DNA from: Geobacteraceae bacterium
Lineage (GTDB): Bacteria > Desulfobacterota > Desulfuromonadia > Geobacterales > DSM-12255
Length of the DNA stretch: 39,610 bases
Reading direction: 5' to 3'
NCBI GenBank assembly: GCA_013377075.1
Contig: JACABD010000006.1
Span: 59,450-99,059, forward strand
In this document: positions 1-7,808 of the stretch, piece by piece
Layout: each line of letters opens with the position of its first letter
How positions within the stretch are numbered: position 1 is the stretch's first letter
Notes under the pieces: model-generated
Seen by the model: only the letters and a program-made list of their open reading frames with translations
The model's database searches: none
Told to the model about the DNA's origin: nothing
Program-made: the position numbers and the translations under genes

Positions 1-30
1 GTGAAAGGTGAAGAGTGAAAGGTGAAGAGT
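1..30. repeat. 14-bp tandem direct repeat at the lpxK start
   Basis: The 14-mer GTGAAAGGTGAAGA occurs twice head to tail at 1-14 and 15-28, and a partial copy (GTGAAAGGTGAG) lies at 45-56. The second copy contains the GTG used as the lpxK start. The first copy supplies the purine-rich AAAGGTGAAGA just in front of that GTG, so it may act as the ribosome binding site. The window edge hides whether further copies lie upstream. Confidence 0.75.
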
Positions 31-1112
31 ATTTCAAAAAACTTGTGAAAGGTGAGGGGCTCGTTATTGTGGACAGGCTTGCCCTGCTTTTGCTAAAGGG
101 AGTATCCTTTCTCTACTCTTTTGTTATGCTGCTTCGCGGGTTTTTATACCATTTTGGAGTGTTTCGCTCGTATGCGCTTGCTGCGCCTGTGATCTCGGTC
201 GGCAATCTTGTCATGGGTGGAACCGGAAAGACTCCGGTGACTGTTTTCATCGCTGATTATCTGATGAAGAGAGGAAAGAAAGTTGCAGTTCTTACACGTG
301 GTTATGGCGGCAGACTTGAAGGAGAAGTTGCAGTTGTTTCTGATGGTGAAAAGCGTTTGCTTTCTGCCGCTGACGCCGGTGATGAGCCATCCTTGATGGC
401 AGAGATGCTCCCTGGCCTGATCGTTGTCATGGGGAGTGACAGGTACCAGGCCGGCAGCCTGGCAATGGAGCGGTTCAAGCCAGACGTATTCATCCTTGAC
501 GATGGCTTTCAGCATTTGCGTATTCGGCGCGATCTAAATATCCTGCTGATGGATGCCAAAAGTCCACTTGGCAACGGATCTGTTTTCCCTGCCGGGACTC
601 TGCGTGAGCCGCCATCTGCTGCCAATCGTTGTGATCTTGTGATCTATACCAGAAGCAGCGACAGTATGGATGTCACTAAAACAGCACCTCCTGGCAAGCC
701 CCATGCAAAGGCACGTCACAGCCTTGCCGGTCTGCGGAAATCGCTCTCAGCTGAGCTATTGCCATTCTCGCACCTGGAAGGCAGGCGGGGGGCTGCATTT
801 GCGGGGATCGCTAATCCAATGTCGTTTTTTGATTCCCTTGAGGAAAATGGTCTGAGGCTTGCGGCGACACTTTCTTTTCCAGATCACTGTGAGTACGGCG
901 AGCAGGAGACTGCGGCTCTCGCCAGGCTCCTGAAATCATCCCGAGCTGATTACCTGATTACCACCGCAAAGGATGCTGTGAAGATAGGGGGCTTGATTAA
1001 TGGCAGCTCTCCGTTCTATATTGCATCCCTTGAGATTAAGTTCTTTGACAGCTCTCCTTTAGAACGAGAGCTGATCAGATTTATAAACAGGAGAGGGAAT
1101 GGCCATATCTGA
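15..1112 (+). CDS. lpxK: Tetraacyldisaccharide 4'-kinase LpxK
   Basis: This enzyme phosphorylates the 4' position of the tetraacyldisaccharide lipid A precursor at the inner face of the cytoplasmic membrane. The protein is 365 residues, close to the family size. It shows a P-loop GGTGKT at about residues 68-73, after a hydrophobic N-terminal segment (about 20-42), and the family motif LDDGFQH at about 161-167. The start is GTG at 15: the N-terminal stretch with YFKKLVKGE resembles the family's usual N-terminus, which argues against the later GTGs at 45 or 69. The stop overlaps the next small gene by 14 bases, so the two are probably cotranslated. The function call is secure; the start is less so because of the repeat. 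Confidence 0.93.
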   Translation: MKGEEYFKKLVKGEGLVIVDRLALLLLKGVSFLYSFVMLLRGFLYHFGVFRSYALAAPVISVGNLVMGGTGKTPVTVFIADYLMKRGKKVAVLTRGYGGRLEGEVAVVSDGEKRLLSAADAGDEPSLMAEMLPGLIVVMGSDRYQAGSLAMERFKPDVFILDDGFQHLRIRRDLNILLMDAKSPLGNGSVFPAGTLREPPSAANRCDLVIYTRSSDSMDVTKTAPPGKPHAKARHSLAGLRKSLSAELLPFSHLEGRRGAAFAGIANPMSFFDSLEENGLRLAATLSFPDHCEYGEQETAALARLLKSSRADYLITTAKDAVKIGGLINGSSPFYIASLEIKFFDSSPLERELIRFINRRGNGHI

Positions 1113-1266
1113 AAAACTTCTGGAGATTCTTGTCTGCCCCAAGTGCAAAGGTGCTTTGCAGTATGTAAGTGAAAACCCGTCACTTGACTGTCTTCACTGT
1201 AGACTCAGCTATCCTGTCAAGGAGGATATTCCGGTCATGCTGATCGATGAGGCCAAGGGGCTCTGA
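1099..1266 (+). CDS. Trm112/YcaR-family small zinc-ribbon-like protein
   Basis: A 55-residue protein starts at ATG 1099 inside the end of lpxK, behind the ribosome-binding-like GGAGAGGG at 1090-1097, and stops at 1266. It begins MAISEKLLEILVCPKCKG, the typical opening of the Trm112/UPF0434 (YcaR) family. Four cysteines in two CxxC-type pairs (C13/C16 and C31/C34) could bind zinc. YcaR-type proteins commonly sit next to lpxK and kdsB in Gram-negative bacteria, which fits here. The waaC start codon follows directly after the stop. Its own function in bacteria is not established; family membership is clear from the motif. Confidence 0.88.
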   Translation: MAISEKLLEILVCPKCKGALQYVSENPSLDCLHCRLSYPVKEDIPVMLIDEAKGL

Positions 1267-2319
1267 TTGCGAGTTCTTATCGTAAAGACATCTGCACTGG
1301 GTGATATAATCCATGCCCTTCCTGTACTTGACTATCTCCATCAGGTAGTCTCCGGCATAGAGGTTGACTGGGTGGTTGAGGAGCGTTTTGTCGATATCCT
1401 TTCCGGAAATCCGCTTGTCAGCCAGTTATTCACCGTAGATACGAAAAAGTGGCGCAAGAAGCTACTTTCCCCTGTGACATGGCGTGAAATCTCCTCTCTC
1501 AGGCAGCAGCTTGAGGCTCGTCGCTACAGTATTGTCTTTGATATTCAGGGGAATTTCAAGAGCGGTCTGATTGCAAAGTTCTCCGGTTGCAGCAGGAGAT
1601 ACGGATTTGATGCAGAAGCGGTGCGAGAGAGTCTAAATCTTAAATTCACTACTAATCAGGTTCCTCTGCGCAGACAGGACTATCACGTAACAGACCGCTC
1701 CTTAAGGGTTGTCAGTGTTCCTTTTGGCAAGGATTACTCTGCTCTCAAGCTGGGTAGCGACATCGTCACTGATTCTGAAGAAGATCAGTCTGCGGAGCTT
1801 TTTCTGGCGACCTTGAATGACGGACTGGTATTTCTATTTCATCCAGGGACAACCTGGGTTACCAAACTCTGGCACGAGAGTGGTTGGATTGCGCTTGGCA
1901 AGGAGCTTACGGATAAGTTCCCTGAAAGTACAATCCTTATCTCCTCAGGGGGAGGGGAGGAAAAGCAGGTTGCCGAAAATATCAAAAGTGGCATCGGTCG
2001 TCAGACCAGACTCTTGCCACAACTCTCTATCAAAGGGTTTACTGCGATAATCAAGAAAGTTGACCTGATGTTTGGCGGTGATACCGGACCGATACATCTT
2101 GCTGCCGCAGTCGCTACGCCGACGGTCTCTTTTTATCGTGCAACCGATGGCAAACGAAACGGTCCCAGGGGAGATATTCATAGAATTGTACAGTCGCCAC
2201 TACCATGTACAAAATGCCTTCTCAAGCAGTGTGGCAAGGATCAAAGCTGCCGAGAGAGTATTGACGTGAATGAGATGCTTGGGGCGGCAGAGGAGCTTTT
2301 GCTTTCCGATGGCAGGTAA
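1267..2319 (+). CDS. waaC: Lipopolysaccharide heptosyltransferase I (WaaC, GT9)
   Basis: GT9 enzymes transfer L-glycero-D-manno-heptose from the ADP-sugar; WaaC adds the first heptose to Kdo of the inner core on the cytoplasmic side. The 350-residue protein has the N-terminal KTSALGDIIHALP motif at residues 7-19 and the C-terminal nucleotide-binding motif GGDTGPIHLAAA with Asp at about 272. A cysteine cluster, CTKC...C...C, follows near the C-terminus. The start is TTG at 1267, directly after the stop of the preceding gene, so translation is probably coupled. The downstream GT9 gene overlaps by 11 bases. WaaC rather than WaaF is inferred from the S-A-L-G-D-I-I-H pattern. Confidence 0.87.
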   Translation: MRVLIVKTSALGDIIHALPVLDYLHQVVSGIEVDWVVEERFVDILSGNPLVSQLFTVDTKKWRKKLLSPVTWREISSLRQQLEARRYSIVFDIQGNFKSGLIAKFSGCSRRYGFDAEAVRESLNLKFTTNQVPLRRQDYHVTDRSLRVVSVPFGKDYSALKLGSDIVTDSEEDQSAELFLATLNDGLVFLFHPGTTWVTKLWHESGWIALGKELTDKFPESTILISSGGGEEKQVAENIKSGIGRQTRLLPQLSIKGFTAIIKKVDLMFGGDTGPIHLAAAVATPTVSFYRATDGKRNGPRGDIHRIVQSPLPCTKCLLKQCGKDQSCRESIDVNEMLGAAEELLLSDGR

Positions 2320-3397
2320 TCAGAAAAAAATACTGGTGCTTCGCTACCGTTTCATCGGCGATACCATCCTTACTATTCCATTTTTGCGTAATCTCCGTTA
2401 TGCCGAACCCGGTGCCCATATTGCCTGGGTTGTTGCGCCAGGCTCATCAGATGTAGTTGCCGGCATCCCCTATGTGGATGAGCTTATATACTGGGATCCG
2501 GTGACTATACATGCTGACAGCAGAGGGACACACAGGACTTTTGCAGATAAACTCGGATTTGTCAGGGGGTTGCGGGAAAGGCATTTTGATAAGGCATATG
2601 TGCTAAAACGCTCACTCGGCAGCGCTATCCTTGCCCTTCTTGGCGGTGCGAAGGAGAGGATAGGTTTTGCATCTGAAGGTAGAAGTCTGCTTTTGACAAA
2701 AACAGTCCCTTATCGGCATGACCGGCATGAAGTGCAGAACTTTCTTGATGTTCTAAGAGCTGATGGAGTGCCGGTTGTTGACGACTATCTTGAGGCATGG
2801 ATCACCAGGGAAGAAGAGCTTTTTGCTGAGAAATTTTATGCTGATGCCGGTGTGAAGCCGGGTGAAACCTTGATCGGCATTCACCCCTTTGCCGCCAATG
2901 CACCAAGGGCATGGCATCTGGATAATTTTATCGAACTTGCAAACCGGCTGCAAAGCGTAGTCAAGTGCCGTGTCGTCTTTTTCGGCGGACCCAAGGACAG
3001 TGAAGCTGCTGCCAGATTGGCGGATGAAGTAACGCCAAAACCGGTTCTGGCTATAGGCAAAACAACTCTCAGGGAGTCAATGGCTCTCTTGAAGCGGCTC
3101 AAGCTGCTTGTCTGTAATGACAGCGGCATCATGCATCTGGCTGCTTCGCTGCAGGTGCCGCTGGTGGCGCTTTTCGGGCCCCAGTCACCGGTAAAGTTTG
3201 GCCCATGGGGTGACAAGTGTCTGGTGTTGTACAGTAAATTCCCGTGCAGTCCGTGCAGGCAGAAATTCTTTACTGAGTGCAAGCCGTCAGGCAGAGGGAC
3301 ACCGGAGTGTATGGAATTTATCACTACTGATCTAGTGCTGAACGATATCGGTTCTTTACTCAAATGGCAGAGCCCTGAGGAAGTGGTGCTCGGGTGA
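2309..3397 (+). CDS. GT9 heptosyltransferase, WaaF-like
   Basis: This is a 362-residue ADP-heptose:LPS heptosyltransferase family protein. It has the N-terminal motif RYRFIGDTILTIPFLRNL, the C-terminal motif NDSGIMHLAAS, and the tail cysteine pattern CSPC...C...C. I chose ATG 2309, because the protein then begins MAGNQKKILVLRYRF as GT9 proteins do; the open frame extends 13 codons further upstream inside waaC but gives an atypical leader. It overlaps waaC by 11 bases, and its stop overlaps the next GTG start by four. It probably adds heptose II or a later heptose. The exact acceptor cannot be told from sequence. Confidence 0.85.
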   Translation: MAGNQKKILVLRYRFIGDTILTIPFLRNLRYAEPGAHIAWVVAPGSSDVVAGIPYVDELIYWDPVTIHADSRGTHRTFADKLGFVRGLRERHFDKAYVLKRSLGSAILALLGGAKERIGFASEGRSLLLTKTVPYRHDRHEVQNFLDVLRADGVPVVDDYLEAWITREEELFAEKFYADAGVKPGETLIGIHPFAANAPRAWHLDNFIELANRLQSVVKCRVVFFGGPKDSEAAARLADEVTPKPVLAIGKTTLRESMALLKRLKLLVCNDSGIMHLAASLQVPLVALFGPQSPVKFGPWGDKCLVLYSKFPCSPCRQKFFTECKPSGRGTPECMEFITTDLVLNDIGSLLKWQSPEEVVLG

Positions 3398-4485
3398 AAC
3401 TACTACTAGTGAACACTAGCCGTGGATGGGGTGGAGCCGAAGAGCAAATGTTGGTTATGGCTGGCGAGTTAAAGCGTCGAGGTCATGATGTCGCAGTAGT
3501 TGTTCGTACTGGCAGTATGATTTTTGATCGTTTTGAGCGATCTGGACATCATGTTTTGGCAGTTGACCGGAAAGGGATTAGGGCCGTTGCCGCACCTTTC
3601 CGAGCTGCTATTCAGGCGAGAAAGTATCGATTCGATGTTGTGCACTGTCACCGTGATCATGACCTGCTGCTAGGTAAGCTGATAGCAATGTTTTGCCGGG
3701 TTCCGTTGGTGTTGACACAACATTGCTATCCGAGAAAGCTGAACAGGATTGTTTATGGTCTGGCAGACAGGGTTGTCACAGTTTCAAAATACATAGGAAA
3801 TGGAATAGTCGAGAGGATTCCTTCTCTTAAAGAACGTCTTGAGGTCATCGTTAACGGTATTAATCCTTTGCTGTTTGCTAATCCAGATAGGGATTTTTGG
3901 CGTCGTCAGCAACCGTTGGTTGATGTTAGTGGCCCATTGTTGGGGGCGGTGGGAGCTTTCTATAAAGGGCAGGAAGAGTTGGTCGCCATGCTTCCGCATC
4001 TCCGCAAGTCATTCCCACATCTTCTGCTGATACTGATCGGTGAAGATGAAGTCAGGAAGGCAACTCTAATTGACAAAGCGAAACATTTTGGTGTTGCAGA
4101 TGCGCTAGTATTTGCCGGCCATATTCCTCGTGAAATGATGAAAGACGCACTGGGAAGTCTTGACCTTAATGTGAGTGCGTTTCGTAATGAAGGTTTCGGT
4201 CTTAGTGTAATCGAGGGGATGTTGGTAGGGACACCTTTTGTAGGTTATAAGGCTGGAGGATATCCAGAGATAGTTAATAGTGGAAAAAATGGATATCTTG
4301 TTGATACTAATGAAGAGATGATGGGCATTTTATTACATCTACTGCATGATCATAAGATGATGAAGAACATTAGCGCGAATGCCGAAATGTATGTAAATGA
4401 GCATTTTTCGTTTGAGATTATGCTAGACTCCTACGAATCTCTTTATCTTAACCTTATTAATCGTGATGGGATATTTAATGCCTAA
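3394..4485 (+). CDS. GT4-family glycosyltransferase (GT-B fold)
   Basis: The 363-residue protein is a retaining GT-B glycosyltransferase. Its N-terminal acceptor domain contains the WGGAEEQMLVMAGEL motif near residues 12-27. Its C-terminal domain has the nucleotide-sugar motif NEGFGLSVIEG with the two glutamates of the E-x7-E signature at about 266 and 274. It starts at GTG 3394, overlapping the stop of the preceding heptosyltransferase by four bases (GTGA), and its own end overlaps the next gene by eight. It most likely adds a hexose to the LPS core. Donor and acceptor are unknown. Confidence 0.85.
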   Translation: MKLLLVNTSRGWGGAEEQMLVMAGELKRRGHDVAVVVRTGSMIFDRFERSGHHVLAVDRKGIRAVAAPFRAAIQARKYRFDVVHCHRDHDLLLGKLIAMFCRVPLVLTQHCYPRKLNRIVYGLADRVVTVSKYIGNGIVERIPSLKERLEVIVNGINPLLFANPDRDFWRRQQPLVDVSGPLLGAVGAFYKGQEELVAMLPHLRKSFPHLLLILIGEDEVRKATLIDKAKHFGVADALVFAGHIPREMMKDALGSLDLNVSAFRNEGFGLSVIEGMLVGTPFVGYKAGGYPEIVNSGKNGYLVDTNEEMMGILLHLLHDHKMMKNISANAEMYVNEHFSFEIMLDSYESLYLNLINRDGIFNA

Positions 4486-5428
4486 AGTCAGTGTCCTCAT
4501 GTCAGTCTACAACAAGGGGCAATTTCTTCGTGAAGCGATGCTGTCTGTTTTTGCTCAGACATTTACAGATTTTGAATTTGTAATTTATGATAATTGTTCT
4601 ACTGATAATTCAGTCACAATTATTGAAGAATTTATCGATAGCAGGATAAGGCTCTACAGGAATAGCAGGAATGTTGGCCCTGCCACTTCATTGAATAACT
4701 GTATTGAAGCTGCTGGCGGAGAATATCTTGTCTTCTTCCATGGTGATGACATTTGGGAAGAGACGTTTCTGGAAACCAATATAGATTATTTAAACAGGTT
4801 TCCATCGATTAACGTCTGCCACTCATTGATGCACTCGATTGATGCTAATGGTAACAAGTCTTTTTCGCAGAATTCAAAGAATGCCGGTGAATTTGAAATT
4901 ACGCCTTACGAAAACGTTTTGGGTAGGCTGTTCAAGGGATGTTATGTCAAGACGCCTACTGTGGTCTACCGGCATAATGTCATGCGCTTCTATGATTTTC
5001 GCTATACCTATGCCTGTGACTGGGATATGTATCTGCATTTGGCTGCCAGCGGTAACAATTTTATCGTTATAAATAAGCCACTTATGTACTATCGGACTTC
5101 AGCAGGGAATGAAACCAGTGCCGGTGTTAGAGGTGGGAATCTAATTGTCGAAGGGTATATGGTGCTTCGTAGCTTTTTTAGTCTTTACCCGGCTTATGCC
5201 CGCTTCAGCTGCAAATCTTTTAAACGTCTATCAGATGCAACATTGAGACGAGCACGAGACGCAGAAACCCGTGACCAGGTGAATTTTCTGCTACGTTGCG
5301 CCATCATGTTTTCTCCCGTACAGTTGATAAATCCTGGGTATTACCTCTATCTTTTTATTGGACTTATTTTTGGCCCGGTCGGGTTGAAACTCCTGAAAAG
5401 TTCCAGAAAAAAAGGTGTTAGTAATTAA
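4478..5428 (+). CDS. GT2-family glycosyltransferase
   Basis: This is a 316-residue inverting GT-A enzyme. It opens with MPKVSVLMSVYNKGQFL, the classic GT2 start, followed by QTFTDFEFVIYDNCSTDNS and a metal-binding acidic motif HGDDIW. The start is ATG 4478 because the family motif begins there; GTG 4463 and ATG 4466 are in frame upstream but only add MMGYL. It overlaps the preceding GT4 gene by eight bases. The first half of the gene looks AT-rich by eye. There is no membrane segment typical of processive synthases, so it is probably a single-addition enzyme. Confidence 0.87.
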   Translation: MPKVSVLMSVYNKGQFLREAMLSVFAQTFTDFEFVIYDNCSTDNSVTIIEEFIDSRIRLYRNSRNVGPATSLNNCIEAAGGEYLVFFHGDDIWEETFLETNIDYLNRFPSINVCHSLMHSIDANGNKSFSQNSKNAGEFEITPYENVLGRLFKGCYVKTPTVVYRHNVMRFYDFRYTYACDWDMYLHLAASGNNFIVINKPLMYYRTSAGNETSAGVRGGNLIVEGYMVLRSFFSLYPAYARFSCKSFKRLSDATLRRARDAETRDQVNFLLRCAIMFSPVQLINPGYYLYLFIGLIFGPVGLKLLKSSRKKGVSN

Positions 5429-5523
5429 TAACTATGCGATTGTCTTGTGACAATATTTCAATTCCGTTTTAACTCAAGTTTAAGTCTGAGACGTAGCATC
5501 TTGAGTATAGTTAATGGTGGTTT

Positions 5524-6567
5524 ATGAGCAGTAAGATCAAAACAATCGGTTTTTGGAATTATCATGAAGGCTTGAACGCTAATCGAATGTTCCGTGATGC
5601 CAATGTTTCGATTGGCGACGACCTCCTGTTGCCTATTATGGAATTGGGTAAATATCTGCATAGCAGGAATATCAAGGTAGCGACAATAGATATGTTGGAA
5701 CCGGAAACGATTGATGCATATCTCTTTATTGATGTGCCAAACCCTTCCAATCCTTACGTGAAAGCAGCCTTTAATTCGGGGAAACCTCTTTACCTTCTTG
5801 CCCTGGAAAGTCCACTGGTGCGGCCGGAAAGTATTGACTCTTCAAAGCATGATCGTTACACGAAAGTTTTCACCTATTATGATGTTTTGGTTGACGATCG
5901 TAAATACATAAAGATCAACTATTCATTTTCCATACCTCAATCTATACCTGTAGGTATGAAGCACAAAGAAAAACTCTGTGTAACCATTGCTGGTAATAAG
6001 AAACCACGTAAGCAGGGTGACTTTACTGAGCTTTATTCTGAGCGGCTTCGGGCGATCCGCTGGTTTGAAAATAATCATCCTGATGATTTCGATCTGTACG
6101 GCTTTGGCTGGGGGAAGCCGCAACTAAAATTGTCGCGGGTGCTCAATCCGTTCTGGCTATTAAAAATTCTGCGGGCTCCTTACTATTCGACTTACCGGGG
6201 AACAGTAGAAAGAAAGAAACCAGTACTGGCGAAATACAAATATTCCTTATGTTATGAAAATGTGCTTGATGTCCCGGGTTATATAACAGAAAAAATCTTT
6301 GACTGCTTTTTTGCCGGAACTGTTCCAATCTATCTTGGCGCTGGCAATATTAGTGAATATATTCCTGAAAGCTGCTTTATCGATAAACGGAACTTCGATA
6401 GCTACGAGTCACTCTATTCGTTCATGACTAACGTTACAGATGCTGATTATCATCAATATCTTGTCAATATCAGGGATTTTCTTGTGAGTGACAAGGTAAA
6501 GGTTTTTAGCTGTAATGATTTCGTTAAAGTGATCTCTGACAATATATTGTTATCGCTGAAAGGCTAA
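5524..6567 (+). CDS. GT10-family alpha-1,3-fucosyltransferase-like protein
   Basis: The 347-residue protein carries the hallmark C-terminal GT10 block: YKYSLCYENV, then GYITEKIFDCFFAGTVPIYLG from about residue 252, then an IPESCFID segment. This block binds GDP-fucose in known fucosyltransferases. The N-terminal half is variable, as in the family. ATG 5524 follows a GGTGG at 5516-5520. A 95-base gap separates it from the GT2 gene. No GDP-fucose synthesis genes (gmd, fcl) are in this window, so the donor must come from elsewhere or the enzyme uses another GDP sugar. Family assignment is firm; sugar specificity is inferred. Confidence 0.82.
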   Translation: MSSKIKTIGFWNYHEGLNANRMFRDANVSIGDDLLLPIMELGKYLHSRNIKVATIDMLEPETIDAYLFIDVPNPSNPYVKAAFNSGKPLYLLALESPLVRPESIDSSKHDRYTKVFTYYDVLVDDRKYIKINYSFSIPQSIPVGMKHKEKLCVTIAGNKKPRKQGDFTELYSERLRAIRWFENNHPDDFDLYGFGWGKPQLKLSRVLNPFWLLKILRAPYYSTYRGTVERKKPVLAKYKYSLCYENVLDVPGYITEKIFDCFFAGTVPIYLGAGNISEYIPESCFIDKRNFDSYESLYSFMTNVTDADYHQYLVNIRDFLVSDKVKVFSCNDFVKVISDNILLSLKG

Positions 6568-6671
6568 CTCTCTTTTGGATCAGAAAACTGGTAAGGTAAA
6601 AGACTGCAATTATTAACTTTAAACTTGTTAATTCGATAGAGTAAGGTCAGTCATCAGCTTTTGCAAAAAAA

Positions 6672-7808
6672 ATGAACTTGATAAACAAAATGGTATTTGT
6701 GATAAAAACTGATAACCAAATTTCAATAAACTCTCTGTTAGTCATCGAACCTAACCTGCGCACGTCAAGTGGTCACTATGCAGATTTTGTAAAGGCTCTT
6801 GGTAGCCGACTGCCCGCGGATTCTTTAGAAGTATTTGCTCACCCTGATGCTGATGTGATGCTTGAAGAGATGCACGGCGTTCGAGTCTGCAAGTCATCGC
6901 CACGAACAGGTGATATGTTTTCTGAATGGCTCACTATAAACTCCAGCGTATCTAAAGAGCAGTCCTTTCTTATTCTTACAGCAGATAATCGTCATGCTGC
7001 CGCTGCCTCATTTGCTTCTCGCTTCTCCGGGAAAAATCCAGTCAGCGCCAATTTCTTTTTTCACCGCGCACCTACAACCTGGCGAGACAATCTGCTACAG
7101 CCACTTACTGCAATTACTCGCGAATATTCACAAGCAATTACATCAACCGAGATGGTAGCTGATTCTTTAAAAGCTCTTGGTTGGAGAAGGGTTGAGTATG
7201 TCCCTTACCCTGTGTTGCCGCCTGATTTATTACCTGATCCCCGTCTGTTTTCTCATCTTTTGATGGCTGGTGCAGCAAGGCTCAATAAGGGTCTTGATCT
7301 TGTAGCAGACCTTGCCAGTAAATGGGCAGGTGAGGGGAGAAATATACCACTTCTGGTGCAGGTGTCTAAAAAACATCGCTCCAGACATGGCAGAAGAGAG
7401 TCTCAGTATGTGGAAAAGCTCCTTTCTTCAGGGTACATTGGGCTTCATACTGATGAAATCTCTCCTTGCAGGGCGGATTATCTTGAACGATTCAAAGGAG
7501 CTCTGGTTTTAGCCCCTTATGAGCGTGAGCAGTTTTCCAGTCAGGTCAGTGGTGTTATTCTTGATGCCCTACTTAATGGAGCACCGGTAATTGCTACAAA
7601 AGGTACTTGGTCTGCAATTCAGGTTCAGCGCTTCGGAGCCGGGATTACCATTGCGGAGCGTTCAATTTCTGCACTGGAGATAGCCATAGATACTATTTTG
7701 GCTGATTGGAGTTCTTATTCGCAAAGAGCTTGTGAAGCCTCTAAAACTCTAGCTTTAGAGCATGACCCTATTAATCTTGCTAACCTGCTGGGATTGAACA
7801 ATGAATGA
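6672..7808 (+). CDS. Glycosyltransferase, GT4-like
   Basis: The 378-residue protein has a GT-B layout. An N-terminal LLVIEPNLRTSSGHYADF segment is followed by a HRAPTTWRD region, then MAGAARLNKGLDLVADLA as the start of the C-terminal domain, and LAPYEREQFSSQVSGVILD near the nucleotide-sugar site. The usual E-x7-E motif is not clean, so the family call is weaker than for its neighbours. No clear ribosome binding site precedes ATG 6672. ATG 6690 (residue 7) is an alternative. A 104-base AT-rich gap lies upstream. The end overlaps the next GT9 gene by eight bases, which places it in the same surface-glycan operon. Confidence 0.68.
   Translation: MNLINKMVFVIKTDNQISINSLLVIEPNLRTSSGHYADFVKALGSRLPADSLEVFAHPDADVMLEEMHGVRVCKSSPRTGDMFSEWLTINSSVSKEQSFLILTADNRHAAAASFASRFSGKNPVSANFFFHRAPTTWRDNLLQPLTAITREYSQAITSTEMVADSLKALGWRRVEYVPYPVLPPDLLPDPRLFSHLLMAGAARLNKGLDLVADLASKWAGEGRNIPLLVQVSKKHRSRHGRRESQYVEKLLSSGYIGLHTDEISPCRADYLERFKGALVLAPYEREQFSSQVSGVILDALLNGAPVIATKGTWSAIQVQRFGAGITIAERSISALEIAIDTILADWSSYSQRACEASKTLALEHDPINLANLLGLNNE

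Noticed and set aside
2270-2308. Upstream extension of the second GT9 gene
   Set aside because: The 13 extra residues lie in the end of waaC and precede the typical GT9 start; ATG 2309 fits better.
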